64,000 nucleotides of DNA from JAJDAT01 sp964570665 (lineage in GTDB: Bacteria; Nitrospinota; Nitrospinia; Nitrospinales; JAJDAT01). Made by a program: the position numbers and the translations under genes. Every line of letters begins with the position of its first letter. The first letter of the stretch is position 1. Of the stretch, positions 47,586-56,337 are shown one piece after another. The notes under the pieces are model-generated. The model saw only the letters and a program-made list of their open reading frames with translations. It did no database searches and was not told the DNA's origin. The stretch spans positions 248,001 to 312,000 of the forward strand of contig CAZMZH010000001.1 in NCBI GenBank assembly GCA_964570665.1, given 5' to 3'.

Positions 47586-48626
47586 CTACATACAGGTTTC
47601 AGGATCGGAACCAATTCCGCCTGGTGGTACCGGCGCGCCAATGTACGCAGGTTCCGTATCAAAAGTTCTAGGATGCCATCCCGTATACCAGTATTCGAAC
47701 AGAATAACTTTCCAAATTTGCTCGGTTTTCAAATGCTCTTCCCAAGGAGGCATAGCCGAAGACCAAGGGGTAGATTCATTTGGAAGACCGGGGCCGCCTT
47801 TGGAAACACGCCAGAAGAGGAAAGATTCCCGCAACATAGCGATGGTACCCGGATCGATGAAGTTAGCGGGAGTTGGGTTAAAAACATGAGAGAACATACC
47901 CAATCCGTTTAACTGATCGCCGTGACAGTAATGGCAATTTTGAAAGAAAATGGTGCCGCCTTCAGTCACGTTCTTCATATATTGTGCGCCTGTTCCGCCT
48001 TTTCCAAAATCCTTATTAACATCTAGGAATGGAAAGGCGTTTTGATAATCGTCTTGCTCTTGAATTCGAAACGGATTTCGAGTTTTCTCAAGAGCGCAAG
48101 TCTTACCATGAACGCGAGTCGTTGCAGGAGGCGCAGGATGAACCGTTCTTAACTCAACCGGCTCCTCAAACTTTGGCAACAAGCTTTTGTAAGTCGTAAA
48201 ACCAACAAACAAAGGCAAAGCAGTGAATACTATGATTCGCGCTAATTTGTATTCGCCAACAATCGTTTTAACGATTGGCTTTCTGAACTCTCTAAAAGTT
48301 TCCGCATCTTGACTGATGTAAAGAAAAGTACCAATAGACCACAACATCATGTAGGTGATGAAGAGAGTCCAAGGAACATGCGGAATCAAAACATGATCAT
48401 AAAAATAGAACCCAAAGCCCCAAACATACAAAGCTTTTAAAGCCATGGGCGGTTTTAGCCTCAAAATCAAATGAATGATAATGAAAGCTAAAACGAACAA
48501 TATAAAACCTGCATATCTAGCCGGATTCAGCCCCGCTGTTGTGTGAAACAACGGAAAAATGAAATTATGGAAGACAGGCAGGCCAATTGCAAAAATTATA
48601 AATGACACTAATCCTTGCTGCTTCAT
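47586..48626 (-). CDS. Membrane-bound mono-haem cytochrome c
   Basis: A 346-residue protein with about five N-terminal transmembrane helices (residues 5-165), then a periplasmic cytochrome c domain: haem motif NCHYCHGDQ at about residue 233 and a probable Met ligand in SAMPPWEEH. A RTVHPAPPATTRVHGKTCAL linker joins the two parts. It lies 15 bases downstream of the preceding cytochrome gene and 64 bases upstream of the next, within one operon. The role is probably electron entry into the bd-like oxidase. The family is not named with certainty. Confidence 0.85.
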   Translation of the reverse strand: MKQQGLVSFIIFAIGLPVFHNFIFPLFHTTAGLNPARYAGFILFVLAFIIIHLILRLKPPMALKALYVWGFGFYFYDHVLIPHVPWTLFITYMMLWSIGTFLYISQDAETFREFRKPIVKTIVGEYKLARIIVFTALPLFVGFTTYKSLLPKFEEPVELRTVHPAPPATTRVHGKTCALEKTRNPFRIQEQDDYQNAFPFLDVNKDFGKGGTGAQYMKNVTEGGTIFFQNCHYCHGDQLNGLGMFSHVFNPTPANFIDPGTIAMLRESFLFWRVSKGGPGLPNESTPWSSAMPPWEEHLKTEQIWKVILFEYWYTGWHPRTFDTEPAYIGAPVPPGGIGSDPETCM

Positions 48627-48641
48627 TCTAAGAACCTCCTA

Positions 48642-50000
48642 TTAACCCTCTGCCGGGGCTTCAGTCTGACTGATAAAATCTACTAATTTATCAAGGGCTT
48701 TCACGGACAACATGGTTGAAAACGTTTGCGGCATCAACCCATCCGGGAACAATTCTCCCTCTGCTTCATTCATTACAACGTATGCACTAGGATTCAAAAT
48801 TGATTCCCGTACATACTCTTTCGTATTCGTCGCTTTACCTTCATAGCGCGAATCTTTGATACGTTTTGGAGCGTTTGTTTTTTCATGCAACTTCGGCCCC
48901 AACTCTCCCATTGCGCCTTCGACGCCAGGGATTGTATGACAAAGAGGACAACCCAGCGTATTAATCATCGCTTGGATATCTTCATCGCCAGTAACAAAAA
49001 CGGGTCTCTCTTCTTCTTCCCCGTCATCAGCCGGAGCCGCTTCAGCTTGAGAAGCCGCCGAAGGAAGTGGAACAGTCACATTAGAAAACTCGCCAGGCGT
49101 ATCTTTAGACTGCAACCAAGCGATAACTGCATTCAATTCAACTGGAGACAAACTAATTGGCGGCTTACTAATAACCGGCATTGGGCTCTTAGTATCGCCA
49201 TCTTTTCCGTACCCTTCAACAACATAACAGGTTGGGCACATTAAAGATTCGCGTAAATAATCTTCCCCAATCAATTCATCCGAACCGCCTCGACGATAAG
49301 CTTCGTCGATCTCCATTGGCATACCCTTCACCACGCCAGTGGCCGGTTCTTTCTCTCCAATAGCAACAGGAGATGTCTTATAGCGATCTTCTTTAATACG
49401 AGTTCCACTTCTTTCTTGAACTCCAAAAAGATTTGGACATCTACCAATATTATCGCCAGGATCAAATGTATGACATAAAGGACATTGTCCCTTACCAATG
49501 GATTTTTGACCCGCTACCTGCTTGGCGCCAAATACGATGATTCGGCCCATTTCGGTATATTCTTCCATGGTAAGGTCTTCGCTGATGGCGGCTCCACCCT
49601 TAGGTGGAGGATCGCTTCTTTGTTGGGGCAACCAGTTGGTATACCCCGCCAAACAAACGGAAACCGTCATCCAGAAGAACATCGCCCGAGTAATCGGAGG
49701 CGATTGAGACTCAATATCCGTAGATTTAAAAAATACTCCCCAGGTAAAAAGCAGCACTAAAATCCCCGCCAATTGCCAAGGTAAAAACATCATTTGATCG
49801 CGTTGGATCAAAGTGTACATATGCTTGGTCAGGAAAAAATTCAGCACAAAGAAGCCAGCGAATATCCCGCCCCACAATTTTGTATTAACATCTTCGTTTT
49901 CTCTACAATGTTTTAACACATTGATGAATGCGTAGAGAGAAAACACTGTGAACGCCGTTGTGATAAACGTCCACAAAATGTCATGTTGCTCTGGTAACAT
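48642..50000 (-). CDS. Membrane-bound di-haem cytochrome c with an extra CxxC pair
   Basis: A 452-residue protein with three or four N-terminal helices (about 8-125), then two cytochrome c domains. Haem motifs are GQCPLCHTF and GCPLCHTI. The first domain also has MCPTCYVVEGYG; aligned with the second domain this position reads NPSAYVV, so CPTCY is an added cysteine pair and not a decayed haem site. It could form a disulfide or bind a metal. Pro/Ala/Glu-rich linkers separate the domains. It is 35 bases downstream of the bd-like oxidase gene and 15 upstream of the next cytochrome gene, all co-directional. Confidence 0.85.
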   Translation of the reverse strand: MLPEQHDILWTFITTAFTVFSLYAFINVLKHCRENEDVNTKLWGGIFAGFFVLNFFLTKHMYTLIQRDQMMFLPWQLAGILVLLFTWGVFFKSTDIESQSPPITRAMFFWMTVSVCLAGYTNWLPQQRSDPPPKGGAAISEDLTMEEYTEMGRIIVFGAKQVAGQKSIGKGQCPLCHTFDPGDNIGRCPNLFGVQERSGTRIKEDRYKTSPVAIGEKEPATGVVKGMPMEIDEAYRRGGSDELIGEDYLRESLMCPTCYVVEGYGKDGDTKSPMPVISKPPISLSPVELNAVIAWLQSKDTPGEFSNVTVPLPSAASQAEAAPADDGEEEERPVFVTGDEDIQAMINTLGCPLCHTIPGVEGAMGELGPKLHEKTNAPKRIKDSRYEGKATNTKEYVRESILNPSAYVVMNEAEGELFPDGLMPQTFSTMLSVKALDKLVDFISQTEAPAEG

Positions 50001-50035
50001 TTCTCTTACATCCTCCTTAGTAGCAGTAAAACAAA

Positions 50036-52018
50036 TTATTGCTGTTGCTGAGCGGGAACTGGAACACCCTCTGGAGCTTTCTCAACAGCGGCTTTTTTAC
50101 CGGTGAGACTACCAACCCAGAACACAATGACAATTTGCACCCATACAAACAGGGTGTTAAACGTTAGTATTTTACCCGCTTCACCGATTGTCAGCGTATA
50201 TGCGTCAACCGAATTATCGCGAACAACTTCTGTCACATGCCAAAACAACCGTACTGCGGAGCGAATGTAGCCCATCAAGCCCATCAACCAAGTGAAGGAA
50301 ATGGCCAACATAAAGATCGCATACGTACCAACTTTAGACTGCGTACCCCATTCAATATCGCCATAAGACTCAGAGTCTTTAAACATAGAGATATTGATCG
50401 CCGTACCGGCAAACAAAGTAGTCAAAGTAGTACAAACCTGAGGCACCGACAATCCAACCCGTTGGTTAGCAGGGAGGAAATAACCGTAGTAACCCAAGAA
50501 AGCGATATTAGCCGCCGCGCCAACAAAGATAGCCGCTATCCAGCAGTTACCTATCGTTGCCCAAGGCACCGTAATCCGTTTATTCGACCGTTGATACAGC
50601 AAGAAACATAGAACGGTCGTTGTAATCATAATATTTACCGCCGTGTTCTTGGCCGACATTACGCCAAAGTGACCTACAATCGGATGTTGCGCGCCACCCA
50701 TAACCTTCAATTCCGCTGGCGTCATAACGATCGTATGAGGAGTCATCCACATGGTAAACATTAAGATCAAAACTAAAACCATATATTTGCAGTACTTCAT
50801 GTAACGCTCGGATCCTTTAACGCGGGCCATTCCATTATGAAGATAGGAGTTCGCGCCAAAGAAAAGGAGACCGATCATAACCGCTTGAATAATAAACAAC
50901 CAAGCCATGATACCGCCCATGAGAGTAATACCCATTTGTTGACGGAAAGCGTAAACTTCCTTCATCAACCAATACCCCGCGAAAGGCAATGGGATCAATC
51001 CAAATATTGCAATAAACATAGCCACATAACACACCCAGTCATAATGGGCTTTTTCTTCAGCGCTCTTAGCGTTCAAATAATGATATGCCGCATATGCGCC
51101 AACGATACCACCGCCAAAAACGATATTTCCCAAAATCCTGTGAACGCCAACCGGGTTCCACAAGGTAGAGTGAATTACGTGCCAAATATTTCCTAGAAAA
51201 CGGCCCTGCTCATCGATTCCGCCAGGAGCTTGCATAAAAGTAGCCCAAGAATTAGCGAGATACATAAGAACGGTACCGATCAAGTTCAATAAAGCTGAGA
51301 GACTAACGTGGATCCATTTCATGAAAGGATCCTGACTCATTCTGTCCCAACCATAATAGTAAACATAAAGTACGCCACTTTCCGCTAAGAACATCAAAGC
51401 GTAAACGTGCATTACAGGTCGGAAGATGGTAGCCATATACTTAAAGAAACCTGGGAACAACGTAATAAATGTAAATAATAATACGCCGCCTAGAATAGCT
51501 GTCCAAGAATATGCGGTCAGACTAATCTTCATTAAGTCATGGGCTAACTTGTCATACTTTTGAGCCATAACTGGATCTTCTTTTCGCGTTCGAATTCCAA
51601 TGAACTCAATAACCATACAGAAAATCGGAACAGCTAAAACAAAGCTACCGAAATACAAATGCTGTTGATTAGAAATCCAAAGAATCATTCGACTTGGAGC
51701 GAAAGAATAAGTGTTGTAATCAGTTTCGCCAAGCTCCGGAGCGGGATGACCACTCACACAACCTTTTAAAGGATTACCTTCCCAATCCTTATAAAATACG
51801 TCCTGACTAATTTCGCATTCTTCTCCAGCCGCGCCTTCTGCCGCTTCCTCTTCCGCGAGCACTTCTTTTGCAAAAGCTTCTTCTGCAAATGCTCTTTCTG
51901 CAAACGCTTCCTTAGCAAAGGAATCGCTCACAAAATTCGGAACAAATAAGCTGAAGGCAAAGAACATCACCGCCAAAAGGGGCAGCGTGCGACTCAAACT
52001 TGCCTTTTTACCCAACAT
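50036..52018 (-). CDS. Cytochrome bd-like oxidase subunit I
   Basis: A 660-residue protein with about 12-14 transmembrane helices and resemblance to CydA-type subunits: His in QQHLYFGSF, Glu in LAESGVLYVYY, His in VGVHRILGNIVFG, and many conserved helix motifs. The GRQPW quinol-loop motif of classical bd oxidases is not seen, and the flanking genes encode c-type cytochromes, so electrons may come from cytochrome c. The N-terminus has a hydrophobic signal or anchor, then a pentapeptide-like tract (FAKEA, FAERA, FAEEA, FAKEV). The ATG at 52018 is chosen because AAGGAGG lies just upstream. First gene of a four-gene minus-strand operon. Confidence 0.85.
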   Translation of the reverse strand: MLGKKASLSRTLPLLAVMFFAFSLFVPNFVSDSFAKEAFAERAFAEEAFAKEVLAEEEAAEGAAGEECEISQDVFYKDWEGNPLKGCVSGHPAPELGETDYNTYSFAPSRMILWISNQQHLYFGSFVLAVPIFCMVIEFIGIRTRKEDPVMAQKYDKLAHDLMKISLTAYSWTAILGGVLLFTFITLFPGFFKYMATIFRPVMHVYALMFLAESGVLYVYYYGWDRMSQDPFMKWIHVSLSALLNLIGTVLMYLANSWATFMQAPGGIDEQGRFLGNIWHVIHSTLWNPVGVHRILGNIVFGGGIVGAYAAYHYLNAKSAEEKAHYDWVCYVAMFIAIFGLIPLPFAGYWLMKEVYAFRQQMGITLMGGIMAWLFIIQAVMIGLLFFGANSYLHNGMARVKGSERYMKYCKYMVLVLILMFTMWMTPHTIVMTPAELKVMGGAQHPIVGHFGVMSAKNTAVNIMITTTVLCFLLYQRSNKRITVPWATIGNCWIAAIFVGAAANIAFLGYYGYFLPANQRVGLSVPQVCTTLTTLFAGTAINISMFKDSESYGDIEWGTQSKVGTYAIFMLAISFTWLMGLMGYIRSAVRLFWHVTEVVRDNSVDAYTLTIGEAGKILTFNTLFVWVQIVIVFWVGSLTGKKAAVEKAPEGVPVPAQQQQ

Positions 52019-52405
52019 ATCCGACCTCCTTGAGTAGTTAATACCTATAAAATCTTTTAATAAACTAATATTCATAAAAAATATTCAAAAATCTTCCAAT
52101 TAAAAACCAAAAAAAATTAAATTATCTTAATAAAGCACAACAAAAAAGTACCCATTTTCTTAAGGCACACGACTTTTTATGAGATTATAGGTCCAGGCAT
52201 AAATCACCCGTAAGACCGCAACTCATTGTTTTATAAGCCTTTATAAAGCCGCGTTTTTCAATGTATTTAAACGTAGCTAGGGCTATTAATCGAACGTGTT
52301 TTTTAACAAGGATTGGAGAAATTGTCAAGCTAATTCGGATCAATTACTAAGCCAACCTATCCTATTATAAATTGGCGTTTATCAGCATTTTTATCGAGAT
52401 CAGTT
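52019..52405. other. Intergenic region between the oxidase operon and hisD
   Basis: Contains the ribosome binding site and promoter region of the oxidase operon and the 3' flank of hisD. The 140 bases nearest the operon are very AT-rich. No hairpin with a T-run, known riboswitch fold or gene is recognised. Confidence 0.4.
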
Positions 52406-53692
52406 TTAATCTTCTACCCGAATTTTTACCGCATTTGCATGAGCGTCTAAATCTTCTAATTGAGCTAAAATTCGACAGGGATCTGATACTTGTCGCAAAG
52501 TTTCCTTTGTATAGGAAATAAGACTGGTTTTTTTGACAAAATCATAAACTCCAAGAGGCGACGAAAAACGAGCCGTGCCACTTGTTGGTAAAACATGGTT
52601 AGGCCCCGCCAAATAATCGCCAATCGCTTCTGGGGTATAGTGCCCTAAAAAAACCGCCCCGGCATTAGTAATTTGCTTAACCCATTTTTCTGGAGCTTCA
52701 ATGGCAAGCTCTAAATGCTCTGGAGCTATCTGATTGGCCAAATCAACCGCCTCAGCGACATCGGAAACGATGAATATCTCGCATTTATCATTAAGGGACG
52801 TCTGAATAATATTTTTTCTATTTAAGGTCTGTTTCTGACGATCTAGCTCTGCCACCACCTTATCCGCTAGATCGGAAGAACTTGTAACCAATATTGGAAC
52901 CGCTTCTTCGTCATGTTCAGCCTGGGAAAGTAAATCTGCGGCCACAAAATGAGGTTTGGCGCTTTTGTCGGCAACTATCAGTATTTCACTTGGGCCAGCT
53001 ATCATATCTATATCTACAACCCCAAAAACCATACGTTTGGCTAATGCTACAAAGATATTACCGGGTCCTACTATTTTGTCTACTTTAGGTATGGATTCCG
53101 TTCCATACGCCAAGGCAGCCACCGCTTGAGCCCCACCTACCCTATATATTGAATCCACTCCCGCTAAATCCGCTGCCACAAGACAATGAGGACGCACTTT
53201 GCCACCCGGAGTGGGACTTACCATTACAATTTCGTTAACCCCTGCAACTTTAGCGGGAATAGCATTCATCAATATTGAAGAAGGGTAAGAGGCTTTCCCT
53301 CCGGGGACATATATCCCCACTCTTTCTAAAGGTCGAACCATTTGACCTAAAGTCACTCCATTTTCTTCATATTCCCAAGATTCTTGTTCTTGTTTTTCGT
53401 GAAATCTCTTTATTTTTTTGGCAGCTAGCTTGAGCGCATCTAATTCTTCAGATGAAACTTTCTCATAGGCCAACTCTATTTCTCTAGACTGAACCTTTAT
53501 ATCTGCCTGCTCATAATTGGTTTTATCAAACTGATTTGTATACCTTATAAGGGCGGAATTTCCTTCATTTCTTACGTCTTCAATGATTTGACGAACCGTT
53601 GCGTCGTGGGTGGTGTAGTCGACGTCCGCTCGATTCACTAGTTTTTTAAGAGCTCCGTCAAAATCAAGGTCCGTTTTTTTCCATATTTTCAT
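52406..53692 (-). CDS. hisD: Histidinol dehydrogenase
   Basis: A 428-residue zinc enzyme for the last two steps of histidine synthesis (histidinol to histidine). Typical motifs are GPGNIFVALAKR, AGPSEILIVAD, LSQAEHDEEA and NHVLPTSGTARFSSPLGVYDF; length and motif order are normal. It lies 24 bases downstream of a TIGR04282-type gene on the same strand. No other his genes are in the window. Confidence 0.97.
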   Translation of the reverse strand: MKIWKKTDLDFDGALKKLVNRADVDYTTHDATVRQIIEDVRNEGNSALIRYTNQFDKTNYEQADIKVQSREIELAYEKVSSEELDALKLAAKKIKRFHEKQEQESWEYEENGVTLGQMVRPLERVGIYVPGGKASYPSSILMNAIPAKVAGVNEIVMVSPTPGGKVRPHCLVAADLAGVDSIYRVGGAQAVAALAYGTESIPKVDKIVGPGNIFVALAKRMVFGVVDIDMIAGPSEILIVADKSAKPHFVAADLLSQAEHDEEAVPILVTSSSDLADKVVAELDRQKQTLNRKNIIQTSLNDKCEIFIVSDVAEAVDLANQIAPEHLELAIEAPEKWVKQITNAGAVFLGHYTPEAIGDYLAGPNHVLPTSGTARFSSPLGVYDFVKKTSLISYTKETLRQVSDPCRILAQLEDLDAHANAVKIRVED

Positions 53693-53716
53693 ATACTTAA
53701 CTCATATCGAATTAGG

Positions 53717-54394
53717 TTAAAGTTCGATTTGTTCCAAAAACTCTAATGTTTCTTTTGGGAAATCTTGTCTCGAATAAGAAAGGCATTTAGCATGTGTCTT
53801 TAAAAGGGCTAAATCCTGAAATTCGTCCACATCATACCATATTGGCAGTAGCTCTAAACTTGCCTTTGCAATCTGAATTTTCTCTAATGTTTCGCGAAGA
53901 ACCGCTTCGCTTCCCCATCGCACGCCTTCAAAAACTTCTACCCGTTTTCGACACATCCCAATTAAATAATAACCAGAATCAGCGCTAGGCCCTATAACAA
54001 TGTCCTTTTCCGAGCGAAAAGCCTTTCGAATGTTCTCTAAAGGTAAAGAGGGACTATCAGAACCAATGATAACTACTTTTTCATAACCTTCACTAAATCG
54101 ATCGTCGAAAGCATTTCTCATTTTTTCTCCCAAATCGTCTCCCGATTGAGGAATGACCGATATATTTCTCTTTTGCGATAAATTTTCAAAATAAGCCAGA
54201 TCTTCCTTAGGGAATCCAGCAATATAAGGATCGGACTCTGAAATTCTTAAAATTTTTTCTATACTGTCGTTAAGAAAACGAGTATATAACTTAAGGATTG
54301 TTTCTTGCGGCAGGTCTGGATTAAGTCTTGTTTTTACTTTTCCCAGGCGCGGCGTACGAGCAAACAATATTAAAGCGTTTGATTTTTTTATCAT
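53717..54394 (-). CDS. TIGR04282-family glycosyltransferase-like protein
   Basis: A 225-residue cytoplasmic protein with a nucleotide-sugar transferase-like fold. The N-terminal ALILFARTPRLGKVKTRL pattern, IIGSDSPSLP and IGPSADSGYYLIG are typical of the TIGR04282/DUF2064 family, some members of which are linked to arsenosugar synthesis. Substrate unknown. It is upstream of hisD and divergent from the PAP2 gene. Confidence 0.85.
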   Translation of the reverse strand: MIKKSNALILFARTPRLGKVKTRLNPDLPQETILKLYTRFLNDSIEKILRISESDPYIAGFPKEDLAYFENLSQKRNISVIPQSGDDLGEKMRNAFDDRFSEGYEKVVIIGSDSPSLPLENIRKAFRSEKDIVIGPSADSGYYLIGMCRKRVEVFEGVRWGSEAVLRETLEKIQIAKASLELLPIWYDVDEFQDLALLKTHAKCLSYSRQDFPKETLEFLEQIEL

Positions 54395-54465
54395 GGCAAT
54401 TTTCTTCGTTATATCCTCTAAACGATTCTAATCTTTCCTTACCTTCTTGCTCTTGGAGGTTTTCA

Positions 54466-55005
54466 ATTCTTACCGACGTTGACGTAAAACTATTTCACTG
54501 GATTTATAATTTAGTTCAAAGCGGCATCTCTCATGAACTGTCGGAATATGTATCAAACCCAAGAAATTTTATCGTATCCGGAGTCTTGTGTATTCTATCT
54601 TTAATCATATTTGAAAAAAGACGAGGATTAGTTTTAATAATTGTCTTAGCCAGTGGAGTCGCATTAAACGACGCCATTTGTCATAAACTCCTAAAACCCA
54701 TGGTCGCTCGTCCAAGACCATGCCAAACTATCGACCTCAATAAACCTGGTTTAAGATGTTCACACAACTATTCATTTCCATCAAATCATGCCGGGAACTC
54801 TTTTACAGCGGCAACTATGCTAAGCCTTCGGTTTCCTTTAGTCTCTATCCCGGCCTACGGGTTAGCCCTCGCCGTTGGGTTTTCTAGAATCCATCTGGGA
54901 TTGCATTATCCATTGGATATTTTAGGAGGAGCTATTTTTGGCGGCTTCATGGGCTGGGTATTTTTCTATTTATATAGGAGAACAATTTCAGCGGCGCAAT
55001 TGTAG
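54466..55005 (+). CDS. PAP2-family phosphatase (possible ATT start)
   Basis: A 179-residue membrane phosphatase with five or six helices. The three PAP2 acid-phosphatase motifs are visible: KPMVARPRP, PSNHAGNSF and SRIHLGLHYPLDILGG. It may dephosphorylate undecaprenyl diphosphate or lipid A intermediates; LPS genes follow. GGAGG (54455-54459) lies six bases before an in-frame ATT (54466), and no ATG, GTG or TTG occurs in frame between. An upstream TTG at 54328 would overlap the divergent gene by 67 bases. ATT is therefore proposed as start; this is an inference. Confidence 0.75.
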   Translation: MLTDVDVKLFHWIYNLVQSGISHELSEYVSNPRNFIVSGVLCILSLIIFEKRRGLVLIIVLASGVALNDAICHKLLKPMVARPRPCQTIDLNKPGLRCSHNYSFPSNHAGNSFTAATMLSLRFPLVSIPAYGLALAVGFSRIHLGLHYPLDILGGAIFGGFMGWVFFYLYRRTISAAQL

Positions 55006-55014
55006 CAAAATTTC

Positions 55015-56073
55015 ATGACAGAAACCCCACAAAGAATTTTAATTGTAAAACTAGGATCTATTGGCGATATTGTCCATACGCTTCCAGTTTTACGCACCCT
55101 TAGGGTTCGCTTTCCAAACGCCTTTATTGCTTGGGCTGTGGAAGAAAAATTGGCCGACCTACTTTATGGGAATACCGACCTAGACGAGATTGTCATTATT
55201 TCCACAAAAAGATGGCGTAAAAATTTGAGCTTTTCTACATTATCCGAAGTAATGGAGGCTATTGGCAATTTGCGAGAAAAATCGTTCGATATTGTGTTGG
55301 ATTTCCAAGGTTTGATTAAAAGCGGCGTAGTGTCTCTTTTAACTGGAGCGAAAAACAGGGTTGGTTTTTCAAGAAAAGATTGTCGCGAAAAAGCAAATAT
55401 TCTATTTACAAACCGGAAAGCCAGACCATTCATTGATCAAGAACATGTTGTAGATAAAAACTTATCGCTTCTAAAAAAGTTTCAAATTGAAAAGTTTCAA
55501 ATTGAATTTTCTCTTAAATCGTCGCCGGAAGCCGAAACCTCTATTCATAGTTTTTGCGCCGACCACACCGATTTTTTTCAAAAACCCGTTGCCGCAATTA
55601 ATCCTGGAGTTGGCTTTGCTACTAAGCAGTGGGCGCTAGACCGCTACGCAAGAATAGCAGACAGAGTTTTTCGTGAATTGAATCTGAATATTCTGTTAAC
55701 CTGGGGTCCTGGAGAAAAGGAAAAAGTCGAAAAGATAGCGGCTACTATGGAAGAAAACTGCTTGATAGCCCCCCCAACCACTATTCTAGAATCAATTGCC
55801 CTTTATAAAAAGCTCGATCTTTTCATAGGAGGGGACACAGGTCCCCTACATATTTGCGCAGCATTAGGAGTTTCTACAGTTTCTATTTTCGGTCCGACAA
55901 ATCCCAATAGGAATGGATCTTATGGCGATGGACACACTACAGCCTTTAAAAAGTTGCATTGTAGTTTTTGTTATAAAAGAAAATGCCCAACTCAAAACGA
56001 ATGCATGTCAGAATTAAGAGAAGAAGAAGTGTTTGAAGCCATTTTAAAAAATACTTATAATGCTTCCCATTAA
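55015..56073 (+). CDS. waaC: Lipopolysaccharide heptosyltransferase I-like (GT9)
   Basis: A 352-residue glycosyltransferase of family 9, at the inner face of the inner membrane, adding heptose to the LPS core. It has an N-terminal RILIVKLGSIGDIVHTLPVL, the donor-binding GGDTGPLHICAALG and GPTNPNR. Nine bases separate it from the PAP2 gene. Assignment to heptosyltransferase I rests on overall similarity, and the exact acceptor is not proven. Confidence 0.88.
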   Translation: MTETPQRILIVKLGSIGDIVHTLPVLRTLRVRFPNAFIAWAVEEKLADLLYGNTDLDEIVIISTKRWRKNLSFSTLSEVMEAIGNLREKSFDIVLDFQGLIKSGVVSLLTGAKNRVGFSRKDCREKANILFTNRKARPFIDQEHVVDKNLSLLKKFQIEKFQIEFSLKSSPEAETSIHSFCADHTDFFQKPVAAINPGVGFATKQWALDRYARIADRVFRELNLNILLTWGPGEKEKVEKIAATMEENCLIAPPTTILESIALYKKLDLFIGGDTGPLHICAALGVSTVSIFGPTNPNRNGSYGDGHTTAFKKLHCSFCYKRKCPTQNECMSELREEEVFEAILKNTYNASH

Positions 56074-56101
56074 ATCCCAAATCCTAAAAAGGAATTAAAC
56101 G

Positions 56102-56284
56102 ATGGCGTTTGATAAAGAATTATTAGATATTTTGGCTTGTCCTAAATGCAAAAAAGAACTTTGCTTAAACTCTAAAGAAGACGGTTTAATCTGCAAGCAT
56201 TGCAAAATAGTCTTTGAAATCAGGGAAGATATTCCAATATTGTTGATCGACCAAGCCGCCAAGCTGTCAACTCATAACGAATAA
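56102..56284 (+). CDS. Trm112/YcaR-family small zinc protein
   Basis: A 60-residue Trm112-like protein. Two CxxC pairs are present: LACPKCKKEL and LICKHCKIV, with the family's FEIREDIPILLIDQA ending. Members are small partners or activators of methyltransferases and occur near LPS genes. It sits between two GT9 genes on the same strand. Confidence 0.92.
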   Translation: MAFDKELLDILACPKCKKELCLNSKEDGLICKHCKIVFEIREDIPILLIDQAAKLSTHNE

Positions 56285-56337
56285 AATAATTATTTTTTCC
56301 TTTTTAAATCTGGGTATATTTTTCTTAAGTTAATCAA

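Noticed and set aside
48642..50000. CPTCY read as a decayed third haem site
   Set aside because: Alignment of the two cytochrome domains puts it opposite NPSAY, not opposite a CxxCH site.
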